Assembly: GCA_910591455.2 (NCBI GenBank)
Contig: OU342806.1
Location: forward strand, 17,180,841-17,244,840
DNA from: Pholis gunnellus
Lineage: Eukaryota > Chordata > Actinopteri > Perciformes > Pholidae
Length of the DNA stretch: 64,000 nt
Reading direction: 5' to 3'
The notes beneath the pieces are model-generated. The model was not told the DNA's origin. It made no database searches and saw nothing but the letters and a program-made list of their open reading frames with translations. This document shows, piece after piece, positions 1 through 27,400 of this stretch. Both the position numbers and the translations under genes were made by a program. Every line of letters begins with the position of its first letter. The first letter of the stretch is position 1.

Positions 1-2906
1 GAATCCAAACAGTTGAGAGCTTTGAAATTAGAAAATGAAAAGGAGTCAAAAGGGAACATTCCACAGCAGTGCCCTGGTCACCTGATCTCTTATGAGGTCA
101 AGGGTCAACTAATGAAACCTACCAACAGCCTCTCAGAGGTTTTAAAGAGAAACAACTTTTAAGCTTTGCAGCGATTTAACTGGGAATAATTTTAGCAACT
201 CAGCGTTAAGGTTAAAGGAAATGTTGTTTTGTTTGTTTTTTAACTAGATCCAAATGTGCTGTTCTGATGGACAAGACAGGAATTAGAAACATGTCTGAAC
301 AATAATTTTTTCTCAGAAACAACAACCTGTTCCTTCTCCTGCAGGACCTGTGACGTTGTGTGTTTGTGTGACTTGTATCTCTCCGTCTGCAGCTGGGGTC
401 CAACTTGGATGACTATGTGTGAAATGTGCAGGGTGCGCCCTTGTTGGGAGATTTAGGCAGCAGACCCTCGCTCCACCCCATCCCACCTAACACCCTCCCC
501 AGCAGGAGCAGCTGAGAGGCCAGCCAGAACAATGCCAAGGCAATGGCTTAATTCGCCAGGCCAGATTTACAGCCCCTCCTGCCCAGCATCTGCTCACATT
601 GTTTCCCAGGATTTGGCTTAAAACTTTGAAGAACTGGTGATAAAAATTGGACTGCTGGCAATCCATCCCATATAGACACCCCCCCTTAGTTAAAGATTTA
701 TTTTTTGTGTTTAGGTAATCTCTTGGATTTAGATGAAGAAATCAACTGAGGAAAAATCTGACATCATCATGAATACCCTTCATTGCTGGGGGGGGGATTA
801 TTGTGTATTGGGTAATGTGCTGTTGCATATTGTCCAAAACATTAAAGAGGTGCGAGTGCTGATCAGCAGAGCTTAACCTGCAAATGTCTCTGCATATGTA
901 TGTGGAACTTCAAATGCCACGGGTGTTTAAGTTGCTAGCAAGCTTACTCAATTGCGCAACATTCTATGCATCATTCATTACAATAATAACTAACCAGCAA
1001 AGGTGAGGACACTCCCTGTGTATGTGTGTGTGTGGGTGTGGGTTTGCAGAAGGCACATTCCTGAGCTGGCCTGGGAGAAAGTGAGAGGCTCCGCAGAGGA
1101 GAGAGGGACTGCAAAAACAGAATTCGCAGAGAGGTTTGAGGGGACGACTGGAGTGCAGAGGCCCCTTTTGTCACCCCGGCCTTGTTGGTGGCTCAGGGGC
1201 CATATGGACACCTGCCTCTGTGCACCCACACATCAGCCCATTCTTCACCCTCCTCCACCCCCTCCGCTCCGTGACAGGACCGTCCACGTGAATGAGTCAT
1301 GGCCAGATTGAAGTCGACCACAGCTCAATTCTCTTGAGGGGAACAACTCTGTTTTCCATGTCTTGCCATCTTCTTTTTCTTCTTTCTCAATCTCTCCTTC
1401 CCCCTCTCACCCAGCGTTCAACCACATGTATTGAAGTTCTTCATCTGTCCTCTCAATCCTCTCTCTTTCCTTTTGACGCACATCAGACACAGTGTGAAAA
1501 CCTGGCAAAAGACAGCTGCCCTATATTATGCAGCGACCCCCCCTTCCTCTGTCCCTACAGCCTTTTTTCTGTCAGGACACCGGCTGTCAGATTGTGACTA
1601 TGGGTTTTCTGGACTGCTCTTGACCTGAGATGGACCCAGCGCTTTGAGGCATCCTTATTTTATCCCCATGAAGGAGCGAAACTAATGGGAGTCCAGAGAG
1701 ATGGAAAGCTACTTGTTGTAACACACGGCAAGCGAAACAGCGTTCAAATGTTGTGAGCAATGTGACAAAAAGTAAAAGTCTCACTTCGGAAAATCATGTG
1801 ACGAAAACGGAAACTGAAATTAATGACACCGCACTTTTGTTTTAGCTGCAGGGCTACTCATTTGTGTGAACAGTACTCCACTGCTCCCTTGTTCCTGTTG
1901 ACAACGTTTCAAGGCCACTCATTCAGGTGCAGCCCTCTGCAAACAGACGAGTCTCACGAGTGATAGGAGAGCAGCTAGTCAGCAGCTATTGGCAGGTGAT
2001 GGACAGCAGAACAAGCTGTTCACCCCAACAGTCATTACCTTAGCATGTTATGTTGAACAACTTAGCTGATAGAGAGCCACATTTGCATGAATTTAGAATC
2101 TGATTGAGGGCCACCTGGCGAATATGTTGTTCACTAGCTAGTTGCTAACTTTGTCTGTCATTTGGTGCCGAGTAGTCGGTTTTTTAGCGCTTCCTTGCTG
2201 AAAACAGCCGACTGCTGTGGCTGAAAGCATTGTGGATGAGGTGAGACTGAACCAAACAGTAAAGTTGTGTGCCGTAAAAACAATGAGCTGAAAGACTGCA
2301 TTCGTCACTACAGAGGAGTCCTTCCACATTACACAGTCAGGGAGACAGACTTTTAATAAAACAGACTGTGACTTTTAATAAAACATTTCTTTGTCAACAC
2401 TCAAGATGAACCATACAACATTGATTCATGTACTTTCAACAACAGATAAGTATCATGAAATTGAAGAGCCATAAAATAACTTCCTGCCAAAGTCAGATCC
2501 TTGAGGTTTTCCAGACTGTATCCTCAGGGAGTGGTGGGGACGAGGGGGCAAATGGATGGCATTACCCTGTAACGAGATCTCAGATGGGGGTTGGATGAAA
2601 ACAATCCATGTTTGACTCTGAAGCACCAACCAAAAAGTGGTCTGATTTTCGATTGACGAATTGATTTAAATGTTCTCATGTTTCACAATTAGATCATACT
2701 TCAATGAAAATAATTCAGTCAGACATTAGCAGCAATGGCAAATATTGTGAATACTGTAATAAAGATACAAACAAAGAAATTACAAATGAACGGTCAAAAA
2801 AGGTGTTATTATTAATAAACAGTGAAGGTTATCAACTGTATAAATAAATAGAAAAAGTGACAAAACCTATATAAAGTGTGTGTGTGTGTGTGTGAATGTG
2901 TGTGAT
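1..2906. other. Intergenic region, no supported gene
   Basis: Short open frames here have no recognisable domains and no consistent splice structure. A GC-richer stretch at about 430-620 and another at about 1000-1290 stand out from the AT-rich surroundings and could be conserved non-coding DNA or untranslated sequence, but nothing in them proves it. A GT microsatellite lies at about 2878-2894, directly beyond the DNAI3 stop codon. A weak candidate terminal exon at 393-422 is discussed under findings. Confidence 0.5.
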
Positions 2907-17743
<14,837 letters not shown>

Positions 17744-18270
17744 CCTTGCTCTTAGAATAGCTCCACTAGTGAGAGGGAGACAGTTTCGTACAACAGAGTG
17801 TTATTACCTTTCTCCTCAAAACACCAAACTCTATACTTTTATCTACATATATTTCTATTTGATTGACCAACTGTGAGAGTGAACCTTTCAACTCACACAC
17901 TACCCACAATGACACCAGAGTGTCTCGCTGTAATAATCATTATCAAAGCATGTGGCGACATCTTCTGGAGGATAAGAGAACCGTCCTGTCATTTTTACTT
18001 TGACTTAAAAGAAGGATCCTAGAATATGAGGAGTCTGTTTAGATTTAGTTTAGCTGTGAAAAGAAAATCGAGTCCTCCGGCTGACATTCATTTTTATGGT
18101 GTGCATTCGTTTTAAGTTTATAATTAATGATATGAGTGGGGAATATGGAAATAATCATGTTTCAGATAAAAGAAGCAATATGTCACAACAAAGTTCAGCA
18201 GTACATACATTATTATAAGCAGCATAATGCATGTTTGTGTCTTTTTTATTCTTCTTTTTATATTATTACT
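17744..18270 (-). other. 5' flank of DNAI3, presumed promoter region
   Basis: This is the sequence directly upstream of the DNAI3 start codon. I see no TATA box and no consensus RFX X-box here, although ciliary genes usually have one close to the start site. A candidate X-box lies further upstream at 19066-19080. No gene is visible in the stretch. Confidence 0.4.
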
Positions 18271-18417
18271 AATAAGAAGACGGTCAAAACATTGTTGTTT
18301 GGCTTACAGCAATATACAAACAATATAAAGAATTATACTGTGTAATATCCCGAGTGAGCATCCATTGAAAAGACTAAAATTGCTACGTATTTTACTGTGA
18401 GCATTTCGACGGTTAAA

Positions 18418-18600
18418 AATCGTTTAAAACAATGTGAGGTTAACAGACATTTAAAATAATGTGACGTTGACGGTTAACAGACATTAAAATACGATGACGG
18501 TTAACAGACGTCTAAATACGATGATGGTTACAGACGTTTAAAATAATGTGACGGTTAACAGACATAATGTGATGTTAACAGACGTTTCAAATACGTGATG
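18418..18600. repeat. Degenerate minisatellite, ~30-bp unit
   Basis: Five or so imperfect tandem copies of a unit built around ACGGTTAACAGACGTTTAAA, ending before a GATGAT-rich stretch. Spacing varies from about 25 to 40 bases. It lies inside the inverted-repeat-bounded block. Confidence 0.7.
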
Positions 18601-19055
18601 ATATATGATGATAATGATAATGATGATATACTATTATTAGCACAATGTAGAGGACAACAAATTGTAGTATTGCAAATAATCCCGTTGAAATCTGGTCTAA
18701 ACGTGAAAGTTCATTCAACGCCTATAAATAGATGGTGAAACAACTTTAACTTTTTAACCAATTTTCAACGTCTTTTCAACCGTGGGCAAATACATCTTTT
18801 AAGCATCTTATCAGCGGTTATTTGAACGTCCCAGTATCACAATGTAACGTTAGTTATTCAGTTAACACTAAGCTGTTTGTTTTTCAATTAACACGCTAAA
18901 GTTAAGGTTTTGTTAAACTCACAAAATTCGCAGTCAATGTAAATCCCACTGGAGATGCAGCTTCTAAACGCCAGTTAAGCTAACGTTCAATTATAGCTGA
19001 TAAATGTCGTTTACCGTTAAACCGTTGAAACTTGAAATCCTCGCGCTCATCGGTA

Positions 19056-19259
19056 TTACTGTTTGGTTGCCAGTGGTAACAGGAGTGGACAAATATCAAA
19101 CAAGTTATTACAATAACTTTGTTCAAAGCTTAAAATCCTTTCAAGGGTGCGTTTGCACAATCCCACCTGAAGTATTTCATGTGTTGTAAAGCCACATTTA
19201 AAGTAGTCTTCAATGTGCTCACAAACCATTTCCATGTCAAATGTACAGTAACCAGCCAA
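19056..19259 (-). pseudogene. Possible helix-turn-helix fragment of a transposon protein
   Basis: A 67-codon frame contains HIEDYFKCGFTTHEIL followed by KRTLERIL. This pattern resembles the N-terminal helix-turn-helix that precedes an integrase-type core in some teleost transposons. No core domain follows. The similarity is by eye only, and the frame could be chance. Its location inside a TIR-bounded block is what makes a relic plausible. Confidence 0.25.
19066..19080. promoter_or_regulatory. Candidate RFX X-box
   Basis: GTTGCCAGTGGTAAC fits the X-box pattern GTNRCC-(1-3)-RGYAAC with a 3-base spacer. RFX factors drive ciliary genes, and the site lies 1.3 kb upstream of the DNAI3 start codon. 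The distance and the repeat-rich context make it uncertain. Confidence 0.35.
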
Positions 19260-19399
19260 AGAGCTGCTTATGTGACTGTTGTATTGAAGCGTCTCATAAT
19301 TATGACTTTCTATCTCATAATTTTAACTTTCAATCTCATAACTTCGACTTTCTATCTCATAATTTCAACTATGGGGATATTTTTATTATCAAGTCTAAC

Positions 19400-19700
19400 T
19401 TTTTTTTTTTGCTGGCGGATTCGCTGGCCTTGAGTTTGACACCCCTGCTCTAGCATCTCTAAGGGAATCTGGGCTCTGGCTATAAATTCTGTGTCCATGA
19501 AATTTAGTTCTGCAGGCAACAACAGTCTTGGTAGGGGGTTGAGAGAGTGCTCGGGTCCGCCCGCCAGTATCCCAACCATTACCGGCGAGCGCCCCCATTT
19601 GGCCGAACTGGACAGGAGGAAACTGAATGTCCCGAGCGGCCACAGTACAGGCACTCGCCCGCTCTGATCCGCCTATCTCTCTCCTGTTAAGAAAGGTGAT
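19400..19700. mobile_element. hAT-like non-autonomous element fragment
   Basis: The plus strand ends a block with GACACCCCTG at 19438-19447, the reverse complement of CAGGGGTGTC followed by AAACTCAAGGCC, a common hAT-type terminal sequence in vertebrates. The GC-rich stretch to about 19700 keeps an open frame of the kind often seen in dispersed fish repeats, but no transposase domain. The exact far end was not found. Confidence 0.45.
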
Positions 19701-21130
19701 CGCGGCTGAGCTGCATTAGCTCCACCTCAGAGGCTTATTGAAAGCTAAGTCTCTCTCTCTCGCTCTCAAACACACACACACACACACCAAAATTATTTGC
19801 ATCATTTATTAGATCATTGTCCATACTTTATGTAGCCTGGCTTATGATAAACAAGAAAAACACTTTATTTTACATATGTCTGCTGTTATATTTCAGAGCT
19901 AAAAACAAACAGCTGCCTACCTTTAACTCAATACGACAATACGGTAAAAATACAGAGACACTTTTCAGAGTAAAGACCGTCGCCCGAGTGTTCTTTCTGC
20001 TTTCACTTTCCTATAGTATTTAGACATGTAAACGTCCATATATATTCATGAAATTTGACACGTAGATTCTTTGATATGTATGAATTAATATTGTTAAAGA
20101 AGCCCAGTCCTGTTCTGCAAGCTCCTGAGGTGTCTTTCCCTCTGGAGTGACCTGGTTGACACGCTCATTTTACGTCTAGATTGCCTGTGATGTGCGTTGC
20201 TTTAGGTACATCACCACAGACAAGTTTGTTTAATGATAGATAGCTCGTTTATTCTCTTTGTTGTGGATCAACGTACAAAAAGTCCCATTCTTTCCACCGA
20301 CAGTAAATGCACCAGTTGTATTCACACACCACATTAGCGTATAGCGGTCAAAACCCTTTGCCCTTCCGGAATCAAACACCTGACAACCACGGTGAGCTCA
20401 GGACCTATATACCTGAGCCCAGGACATTAATACAGCGCCACCCAACGTATACACAGAGAAATACAGTTGTATTTACAACACCATATTTGGCTCGAACAAA
20501 TATTACTTAAGCTTGGATGCCAATTGTCAAAGAAAATGACAGCTAAAAGACCGGAAAGTGCGTCACGACGGAAGCGTTCGAGACAGGCCAATAGCGGCTA
20601 GTGCTGTCCGAGTCAGGCCATCTTTACGTTAACGTCACTGTTAGCGTTACCTCAACTGTTCATTGTGATTTCTGGTCCCCTCTCCATTTTGATAATTGTC
20701 CCATTTGCGGTCTTACAGTCGGTTCAATAGGAGCACAAGTAAACACAAGTTAGGTTACTAACGTTACATCTTAACACTTTAATTGGTGATTTATGTTAAC
20801 TTAAATTGTTATACTGTTAGCTAGCTAACCCAGGGTTCATACACATTTTGACCAGTGGATTTCCATGACTTTTAACCAAATTTCCATGACCAAACATTTT
20901 GTGAAATCTCGGTGTATACATGAAAAAGTGAGAAAATGTAGTATTTAAACTAACAATGAGAATTCCAAAGCATACAGTATAACTTAAATGAGATAACGAC
21001 AGTATCATGACCAGTCGTCTTTTAAACGTCTTTTCAACGGAACGATGCTGACTTGGATATTACACAGTATAATACTTTATATTGTTTGTATATTGCTGTA
21101 AGCCAAACAACAATGTTTTGACGTCTTATT

Positions 21131-22737
21131 TGTACATCACTTTGTTTTACTCACTTCCTCCCCGTTTAAGTGTACAGCCCCACTCGCTTTCTGTCGTGTA
21201 TTTTAGATGTGAAATGTCCTAAATACTCCTACAGTGACAGTCCATAAAGGGTCTCCAACATTAACTAACACACATGTTTGTTTACTGTTTGTCCATGCTG
21301 CTGTAGCCACATGCTAACGCTACAAGCTAGCAGCCTCGCCCGCATGGTGAGCATAAAATAATACCAACGGTGGTAATTTAGTTTTGCAATATTGGAATCC
21401 AGTAGTTCAAGTACTTACAAAGTATATCGTTAGCGTGAAGCCTCACGTTTATTGCGTCGGCTCGTTCACTTCGCTCCTCAAGTCCCGTGCCGAGTTTCCA
21501 GACACAGTGCATGTTTCAAAGTTGGAGAAGATCTCTGATCCTAGGGCTACATCCACACTACTCCGTTTCCATTTGAAAACAGAGTTTTAAAACGATCTCC
21601 GTCCACAGGGCGTTTCAGCATCGTTTTCGAGATGATCTCCGTCCAGACTAAAACGCCTGAAAACGAATATCACGTGACACTGGGCGTGATGGTGCCGATG
21701 TAAACAGGAAGCAGATTGGTTGCTTAAAACGACAGAGTAATATAGCAGTCTTTAAAAATGAAAGGTCGTGTTTGATACTTAAGATCTTCCTCTAAAAGCT
21801 TCCTTTATAAACTCAAACAGACACATTTTGTGGAAAGTTTTATTTTTCAGACTTAGTTGCAGCACTGCAGGTCCGCTATATCTCGCTCACATCAAATTTA
21901 TTTTAAAATGAACATTTACACATAATGGTTTACTAGATTATGGGTCCATAAATGTGGTCAACACGTCAAGGCAAAGCCCAATTCAACTTCATATTTGCCT
22001 TTTATCACAAAAGGACATGTGACTGGTGGGTACAGACAGGAAGGTGCCGGTTACCATATTACGTGACACTGGAGCATTTGATTCGATGGCCCAATCCCAA
22101 TGTCCCCCCTAAAGCCTCAAACCCTGAACCCTCAAGGACTTACTGGTCAGTAAGAGTGTGAGAGACTGTAAGGGCTTGAAATGGTGCAAGTACGAATGGG
22201 ACAGCACTTTGCTGTAACATATCACGTACCCATGAAAAAAAATATGATATGTAATTGTGGGTGCTTATTTTATACTTTGTACTCCCTGATTTTACTACTC
22301 CACGCGTTCACTGGTTACCCCGTGTTTAACGTCACATTGCAATGATTTCTGGGTAATTCCCTTAGGCAAAGTCTATGCTGACTTACGGAAAGGGTTCATA
22401 AAGGGCTCAAAATGTCTGCGAGAGAGGCCTCAAACACACGATGATTCGACAGTGGGGCAGAACTAAACCCTCACGGACTTCGTGGGACCTCGCCTCAAAA
22501 TCTTTATTTTATTCATCTATTTAGTTTTATTGTATTGTATTTTATAAAAAAAAAAACATTGTTAAACCTGAATTGGATACCAATCAAACAGCAAACAAGT
22601 GAAAATACACATCAAGGGAGAGGAGACCACCATCCGTGGGGAAAGAGCTCTATCCATTCAGCTGAATTGTTATTAGTGTCTGTTAAATAAATATGTTTTT
22701 ATATTTTAAGAGGTTTCTCATCTTGATTAGTTCTCAC
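21131..22737. other. Intergenic, repeat-like sequence
   Basis: No gene supported. The stretch beginning GGGCTACATCCACACTACTC at about 21545 resembles a terminal sequence seen in dispersed fish repeats. The block at about 22080-22500 (two imperfect phrases on the theme CTCACGGACT / CTCAAGGACT) also looks repeat-derived. Families are unassigned. Confidence 0.4.
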
Positions 22738-22939
22738 CGGGAGGTTGAAAAGATTATTTTCCACCACAGGGTCCATGTAGGCAGCATATTCAGGAAGGTT
22801 CTTCAGGCTAAAGCCCTCTTATACAGAGGTACAGAGCCTTAGCAGGCACCCCCCGAGCCACAGACCAACATCCTTACGCCCATCTGGATAACCAGCCACA
22901 CCTGGACCAAACCTCTTGTCAGCATGGTACAAACAAACC
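22738..22939 (-). pseudogene. Decayed exon of a MORN-repeat protein
   Basis: Read on the minus strand, this 202-base segment has a good acceptor (pyrimidine-rich, ending CCTCTCAG) and a good donor (CCCG|GTGAGA). Between them one frame reads YHADKRFGPGVAGYPDGRKD, then VGLWLGG, and later FSLKNLPEYAAYMDPVVENN. The first part matches the MORN pattern (K-R-x-G-x-G-V-x-x-Y-P-D-G-x-x-D-V-G-x-W). The frame is broken by one TAA between the two halves; everything else stays open. ANKMY1-like proteins carry MORN units of this style, but the parent is not established. I found no neighbouring exons, so this is probably a relic or a displaced exon. Confidence 0.45.
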
Positions 22940-23430
22940 CTGAGAGGAGGGGAGAGCTTGATTGCTTGATGATATTTAAAAAAAATGTTTTTAAAAACTA
23001 TCCAAAGCTTAAAGTCATTCATCTATTTTACCTGAAAGGTGGCACACTTTACTTTTGCGGTAAATGTCTTCGCCCGAGTTAATATTAATATGCGTAAAGA
23101 ATAAATAATAATCTGTATGTATAAATAAAAGGCCATATCAATAATTAACATTTACAGCAATCTAATAATAGCCTTATTCGTGGCTAATATTCAACAAGCA
23201 TTTAAAACAAAGCTGACAGTTTTTACACAAACATTTATTAACAATCAAACAGAGGAATCTTAATATTTACAGATATGAAATAATAGCCTTAATTTTATGA
23301 TACAGTTAAAACATTTGAATATAACGGAACACATAACTAATAAACAAACACATGAACTCATTAGAATTAATTAAATAACAACAGCTTGTAACATTTGAAT
23401 AAACAACATTAGTAAAAAACAACAACAAGT

Positions 23431-23796
23431 TTACTCCTCTATGGCTTCTATTTTAACGATGTTTTCTCCAGCCACCATGATTTGTACCCTGATGGGTGGA
23501 CAATTCATGACGGCCTCAATCGGCCCCCACTTGTCCTCCCGTATCTGCAGGGTGCTGTTGTCCTCTGGCAGCAGTTGTAGGACACCTGGAGTCCCCTCGA
23601 CGTCCACGACCCCCATGGCCCCGACAACCCGAACGAGCGTTGAGGTTAGCACCCGACGGACAGGTGCCATATTGTCAAAAGCAGGATTCAATATAACTGC
23701 ATATATATTTGCCCACGATATAATCTCTGGTGCAGCCACTTGCTTTGTAAATTTTTTGTATTGATTGTTAAATTGATCAATTATCGTCATCCTCAT
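23431..23796 (-). CDS. Hypothetical 121-residue protein, repeat-associated
   Basis: A single open frame from ATG to stop with balanced amino-acid composition; the C-terminal part includes IREDKWGPIEAVMNCPPIRV and ends KIEAIEE. I do not recognise a domain. Its first dozen codons lie inside the block that is duplicated at 37949-38659, where the rest of the frame is absent. That suggests the ORF belongs to, or was captured next to, a dispersed repeat. It could be a transposon accessory protein, a young gene or chance. Confidence 0.3.
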   Translation of the reverse strand: MRMTIIDQFNNQYKKFTKQVAAPEIISWANIYAVILNPAFDNMAPVRRVLTSTLVRVVGAMGVVDVEGTPGVLQLLPEDNSTLQIREDKWGPIEAVMNCPPIRVQIMVAGENIVKIEAIEE

Positions 23797-24436
23797 TATT
23801 TTCCCGTATATTTTGACAGAGCACTTCTAAAATCCGCATTGGCTTTGAAAACTGCCAATACACACACAGGGAGCAACGAAAGAAAATCACATAAAGCACA
23901 TAAATCAGGCTCCTGAGAGGTCAAAAATGGTTCAAAATGATGCCAAACTGCTGTATTAGATAGATTGAACACTATTAGTGATACAACAAGTGAAATATAT
24001 AGTTATATAGTATATAAAATTAGCATGGGAGAGCTGGAGCACAAGGGCGTAGGTTTGCATATGGTCCATAGGGACTAGTCACGACCAAAGTTTGGGAAAG
24101 AATTGTCCCCACCAATATTTTGTTAATTTGAATTGCCTGTTAGAAAAAAATATTTTGCACAATATATTTGCAAACTCATTCGTATTATTATTAGTGCTGG
24201 GCAAGTCAATCATTAATTAACGCCGACAATCATTTATAGCGCGTTTCTTTTTATTTTGAAAGTCCGTTGCTCGCTGGCAGCGGTGGAGGAATGGAGACTA
24301 CTGGACATCGCTGCGGTAAAGCCAGCAGACACTCAGATTTCCGTGCTTAACTCAGCAGGCACATGTTAGTGCACCTATATGCTGAAATTCACGGTAAACG
24401 CATTCAAACGGCACAGATCGGGAGCGAGCGAAGGAC
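23756..24436. repeat. Direct repeat, copy A
   Basis: This stretch is nearly identical to 37949-38659 in the same orientation. I see only scattered single-base differences plus a ~25-base segment (around GCGTTATTATCGCGTCAACG) present only in copy B. It contains the left end of the transposon whose complete form appears at 38225-39645 and the left end of the inner element, then diverges at about 24437. The similarity implies a recent copying event. Confidence 0.9.
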
Positions 24437-27400
24437 AGACGGAGAAAACGTCTCAAAGTCTGTGAAGTTTTGCTTCTCGTCGTGTGGACAGCTCACTTTT
24501 GGCAGCTGCTCGTAGCAGCTAGCTGACAGATAACCACTTTACCACAGCGGCAGAAAGCTAACGAGGAGCTAACTCCTGCCTGCCGCTCTCCGGACCCAAC
24601 CACTCGACAAGATGGCAAGAGCGAAGTGCATCCTGGGTATTGAGGTCAAACTAGTTTTCTGTAAATATATACAAATCAACAAAGCCACAGAAGAGTGTCT
24701 TATGGTCCGCCCATGACGTTGTAGCGGCTGTATTTAATTTTAAAATAACTTAGTTAGTATTACGTGAATACATTTTCTCTAAACTATCGCTGTCGTAACG
24801 TCACTTCCGGTTAACGTCCCACCCGGTAGAAGCAGGAAAGAGTTCGCCAGCAGTCGGCAGATGTTAGTTATTGGCTGATGTAGGTTTTATAATTTGGAGA
24901 TTATACATTCAGATAACCTCATTAATTAAAAATACAGTTTAACAAGTATGCATTTGTATTTACTGTTGCTTATGATCCAGTCATAATCTGAAACAATTTA
25001 TATTTAAATGGACCATAGAACGTCTGATCTCGCCTGACAGAAGCAACTTTGCGTTTTTTGGAAACATCTTTTTTTAACTGATCTATGTTGCCCGGGATTA
25101 AAGTCTGACAATTTTTTCAATCAACTAAGTCATAATCCTAATGCTTACTAGGCATACTTTTGCTTAACGAAGGTGACATTCATAAATGCACTATTTACAG
25201 GTGTGCGTGTGTGTGACTGTGAGATTAATAATAGTGTGTGTATGCTATCATTTTGGTCACTGTGCACATGTGTATATGTTACACAAAACAAACAACATAC
25301 AGACACTCAAGAAGGTAGATAAGAATTAAAACGAAAAACATACATTATAATAAACTGAACTGAGAATGAAACTGAACCAAACTAAAACTAAAATAATGCA
25401 CCAAATCATATGAAATAGAGGAAATCATCTCGTGTTGCCATTGCTGGAAGAAAGTCTGATGTATAAACTTGTCAAGGCATGAAAATGAATCATTTATTAG
25501 CCATAGCAAAGCAGTCTCAACTCACTCCTCTTGTGTGAAAGTCAATTTTCAACTGATTGTTAGACACCAGCACACCTCTCGCTCTTTCAATATAAAGATG
25601 ATCTGAAAAGACTGAAACAACAAAAGAGTTGATCACATGTAAATTCAAGATTTTTAAAACATTGGTTCATTGGTACATTGCTATATCGAACCAGTTATTA
25701 ATATAGACAGGAAGTATTTTTCTGTTTGCCGGTGTTCATATCCAGTCATGTCAAGCAGGAAATGCCACTATGGTGACCCCTAAGGGTAAAGCACAAAACA
25801 AAACACATTCAATCATCAAATGGAATACACTGTTTGATATTTTCAGCATTTATTAATCATTTGGACAGTCTTGTCCTCCAGTTTTAACAAAGATTATTGC
25901 ATGTGTTATCTCATTAGACATAGACATAGATATTAAATATGTTCCTAAAATACAAATTTGTTCTTTAGAAACAGTTATGATCTACAGTTCCATACACCTC
26001 CATTTATCTGCTTTGACTCGGTCCGAAGACTGAAGCTAGTCTTACTTTGGAAGAATAAAAAACAAGATTTACCATCACACTATATTTATATTTTTCCAGA
26101 TCCTGAAGGAACAATTATCAACATGTAAAACTAAGGCCCGAACTGCAGCACACACACTAAAGCAGGACAGAACTATTCACAATTTGGACAGAAATGACAG
26201 ATGTTTGAAATAAGGAGGTTTGGGCCCGTAAAACACCTCTTATTAGGATATTGTAATGTGTCCTTAACTGACAGATACTCACAGAGGAACATAAGATCAC
26301 CAAAGAAATCATATTTCCCTTTGGGAAACTACCAGTGAATACGCCTAGGTCATCTGGCAAGTAAGACAGATGAGAAGTTGTGATCGTGCTGTCAAGATGT
26401 GAATCATTTCTGATACAGCTGCTTGTGTAACATGCATTCCTTCTAAGTGCCTTCAAAGACAGGCTCATACATTTAACTTTATTACATTACATGTCGGCAT
26501 CACAAGGGAAACTGGTAAGAAGGAAAAGGAGTGGAGCTGTTGAAAGTAGAAAAGTAAAGGCATTTAATGGCACAAAGAACATAGAAATGGCTTGTGCAGC
26601 TACTCTAAAGTTTGATGCTCTTCCTCAGAGAGAGAGTTTTAAGTTGCTACCGAGCTAAGTACACTGAAAGCTGAAATGGTCAACAATACAGGCCCAACGT
26701 CTTATCATAAGAGCAACAACAACATTGCTGTACAATTAGAATGTGTTTAAGTTCCCTAATCACCAAATATCACAAGCTACCAAAAAAACAAGGAGTACAA
26801 AGTTCAGGGACTTGGAGTCTTAAAAGCCTTACAACACAAGAAATAATGCCAATTACCCTGAAAACCGAGGTAAAATAAGCACAGAGAGAGTGAAATAACA
26901 TTCCTGGTGGAACAGATTTTGAGCTGTTATCCCCAATTAAACAAGTTCTGATTCATTGTTAAAAACTGCAGACAAAAACAATAGAAATCTCCCCCAATTT
27001 AAGCACTTGGCCTAAAAGATTATCTCTCTTCAGACAGTTTGAGTGACATCAAGTGAGTGTTTGTTTGTGTGTGCGTGTGTGTGTGAGAGAGAAAGAGAGA
27101 CCGTTTCTAAGCATAGAAACAATAATGTATGCTTACAAGCCCACATATAACAGAAAGTGTATATTTACACAACGTGTGCCAAAATATTTCCAAAGGAAAT
27201 CTAAAATCCACTTGAACTGGTTACACTTTCAATTTCTGCCATTTGTTGTTGACGCAATGCAGGTGCCTGGACAGAGAGAGATTATAAAGAGGCATTTGGG
27301 AGGAAAAATATAAATGTTTTCAGTGGAAAATGGGCAGTGATTTACTCCCACTCTGCCTCCATGCTCATGGTTATATGGTTATCCTGATTATTCAGCAAAA

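Larger units (their letters stand above)
18271..21130. mobile_element. 2.9-kb block bounded by ~105-bp inverted repeats
   Basis: The sequence at 18271-18374 recurs as its reverse complement at about 21025-21130. The inner ~75 bases, containing TTGTTTGGCTTACAGCAATA, match almost perfectly. This is what the terminal inverted repeats of a foldback-type or cut-and-paste DNA transposon look like. Inside are a minisatellite (18418-18600), a hAT-like fragment (about 19400-19700) and a short frame resembling a helix-turn-helix (19056-19259). No intact transposase is seen and I found no clear target-site duplication, so the family is unknown. Confidence 0.55.

Noticed and set aside
971..1311. Overlapping frames of 67-102 codons in a GC-richer patch
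   Set aside because: No domain, no splice-consistent extension, and composition follows the local GT/CCTC-rich DNA.
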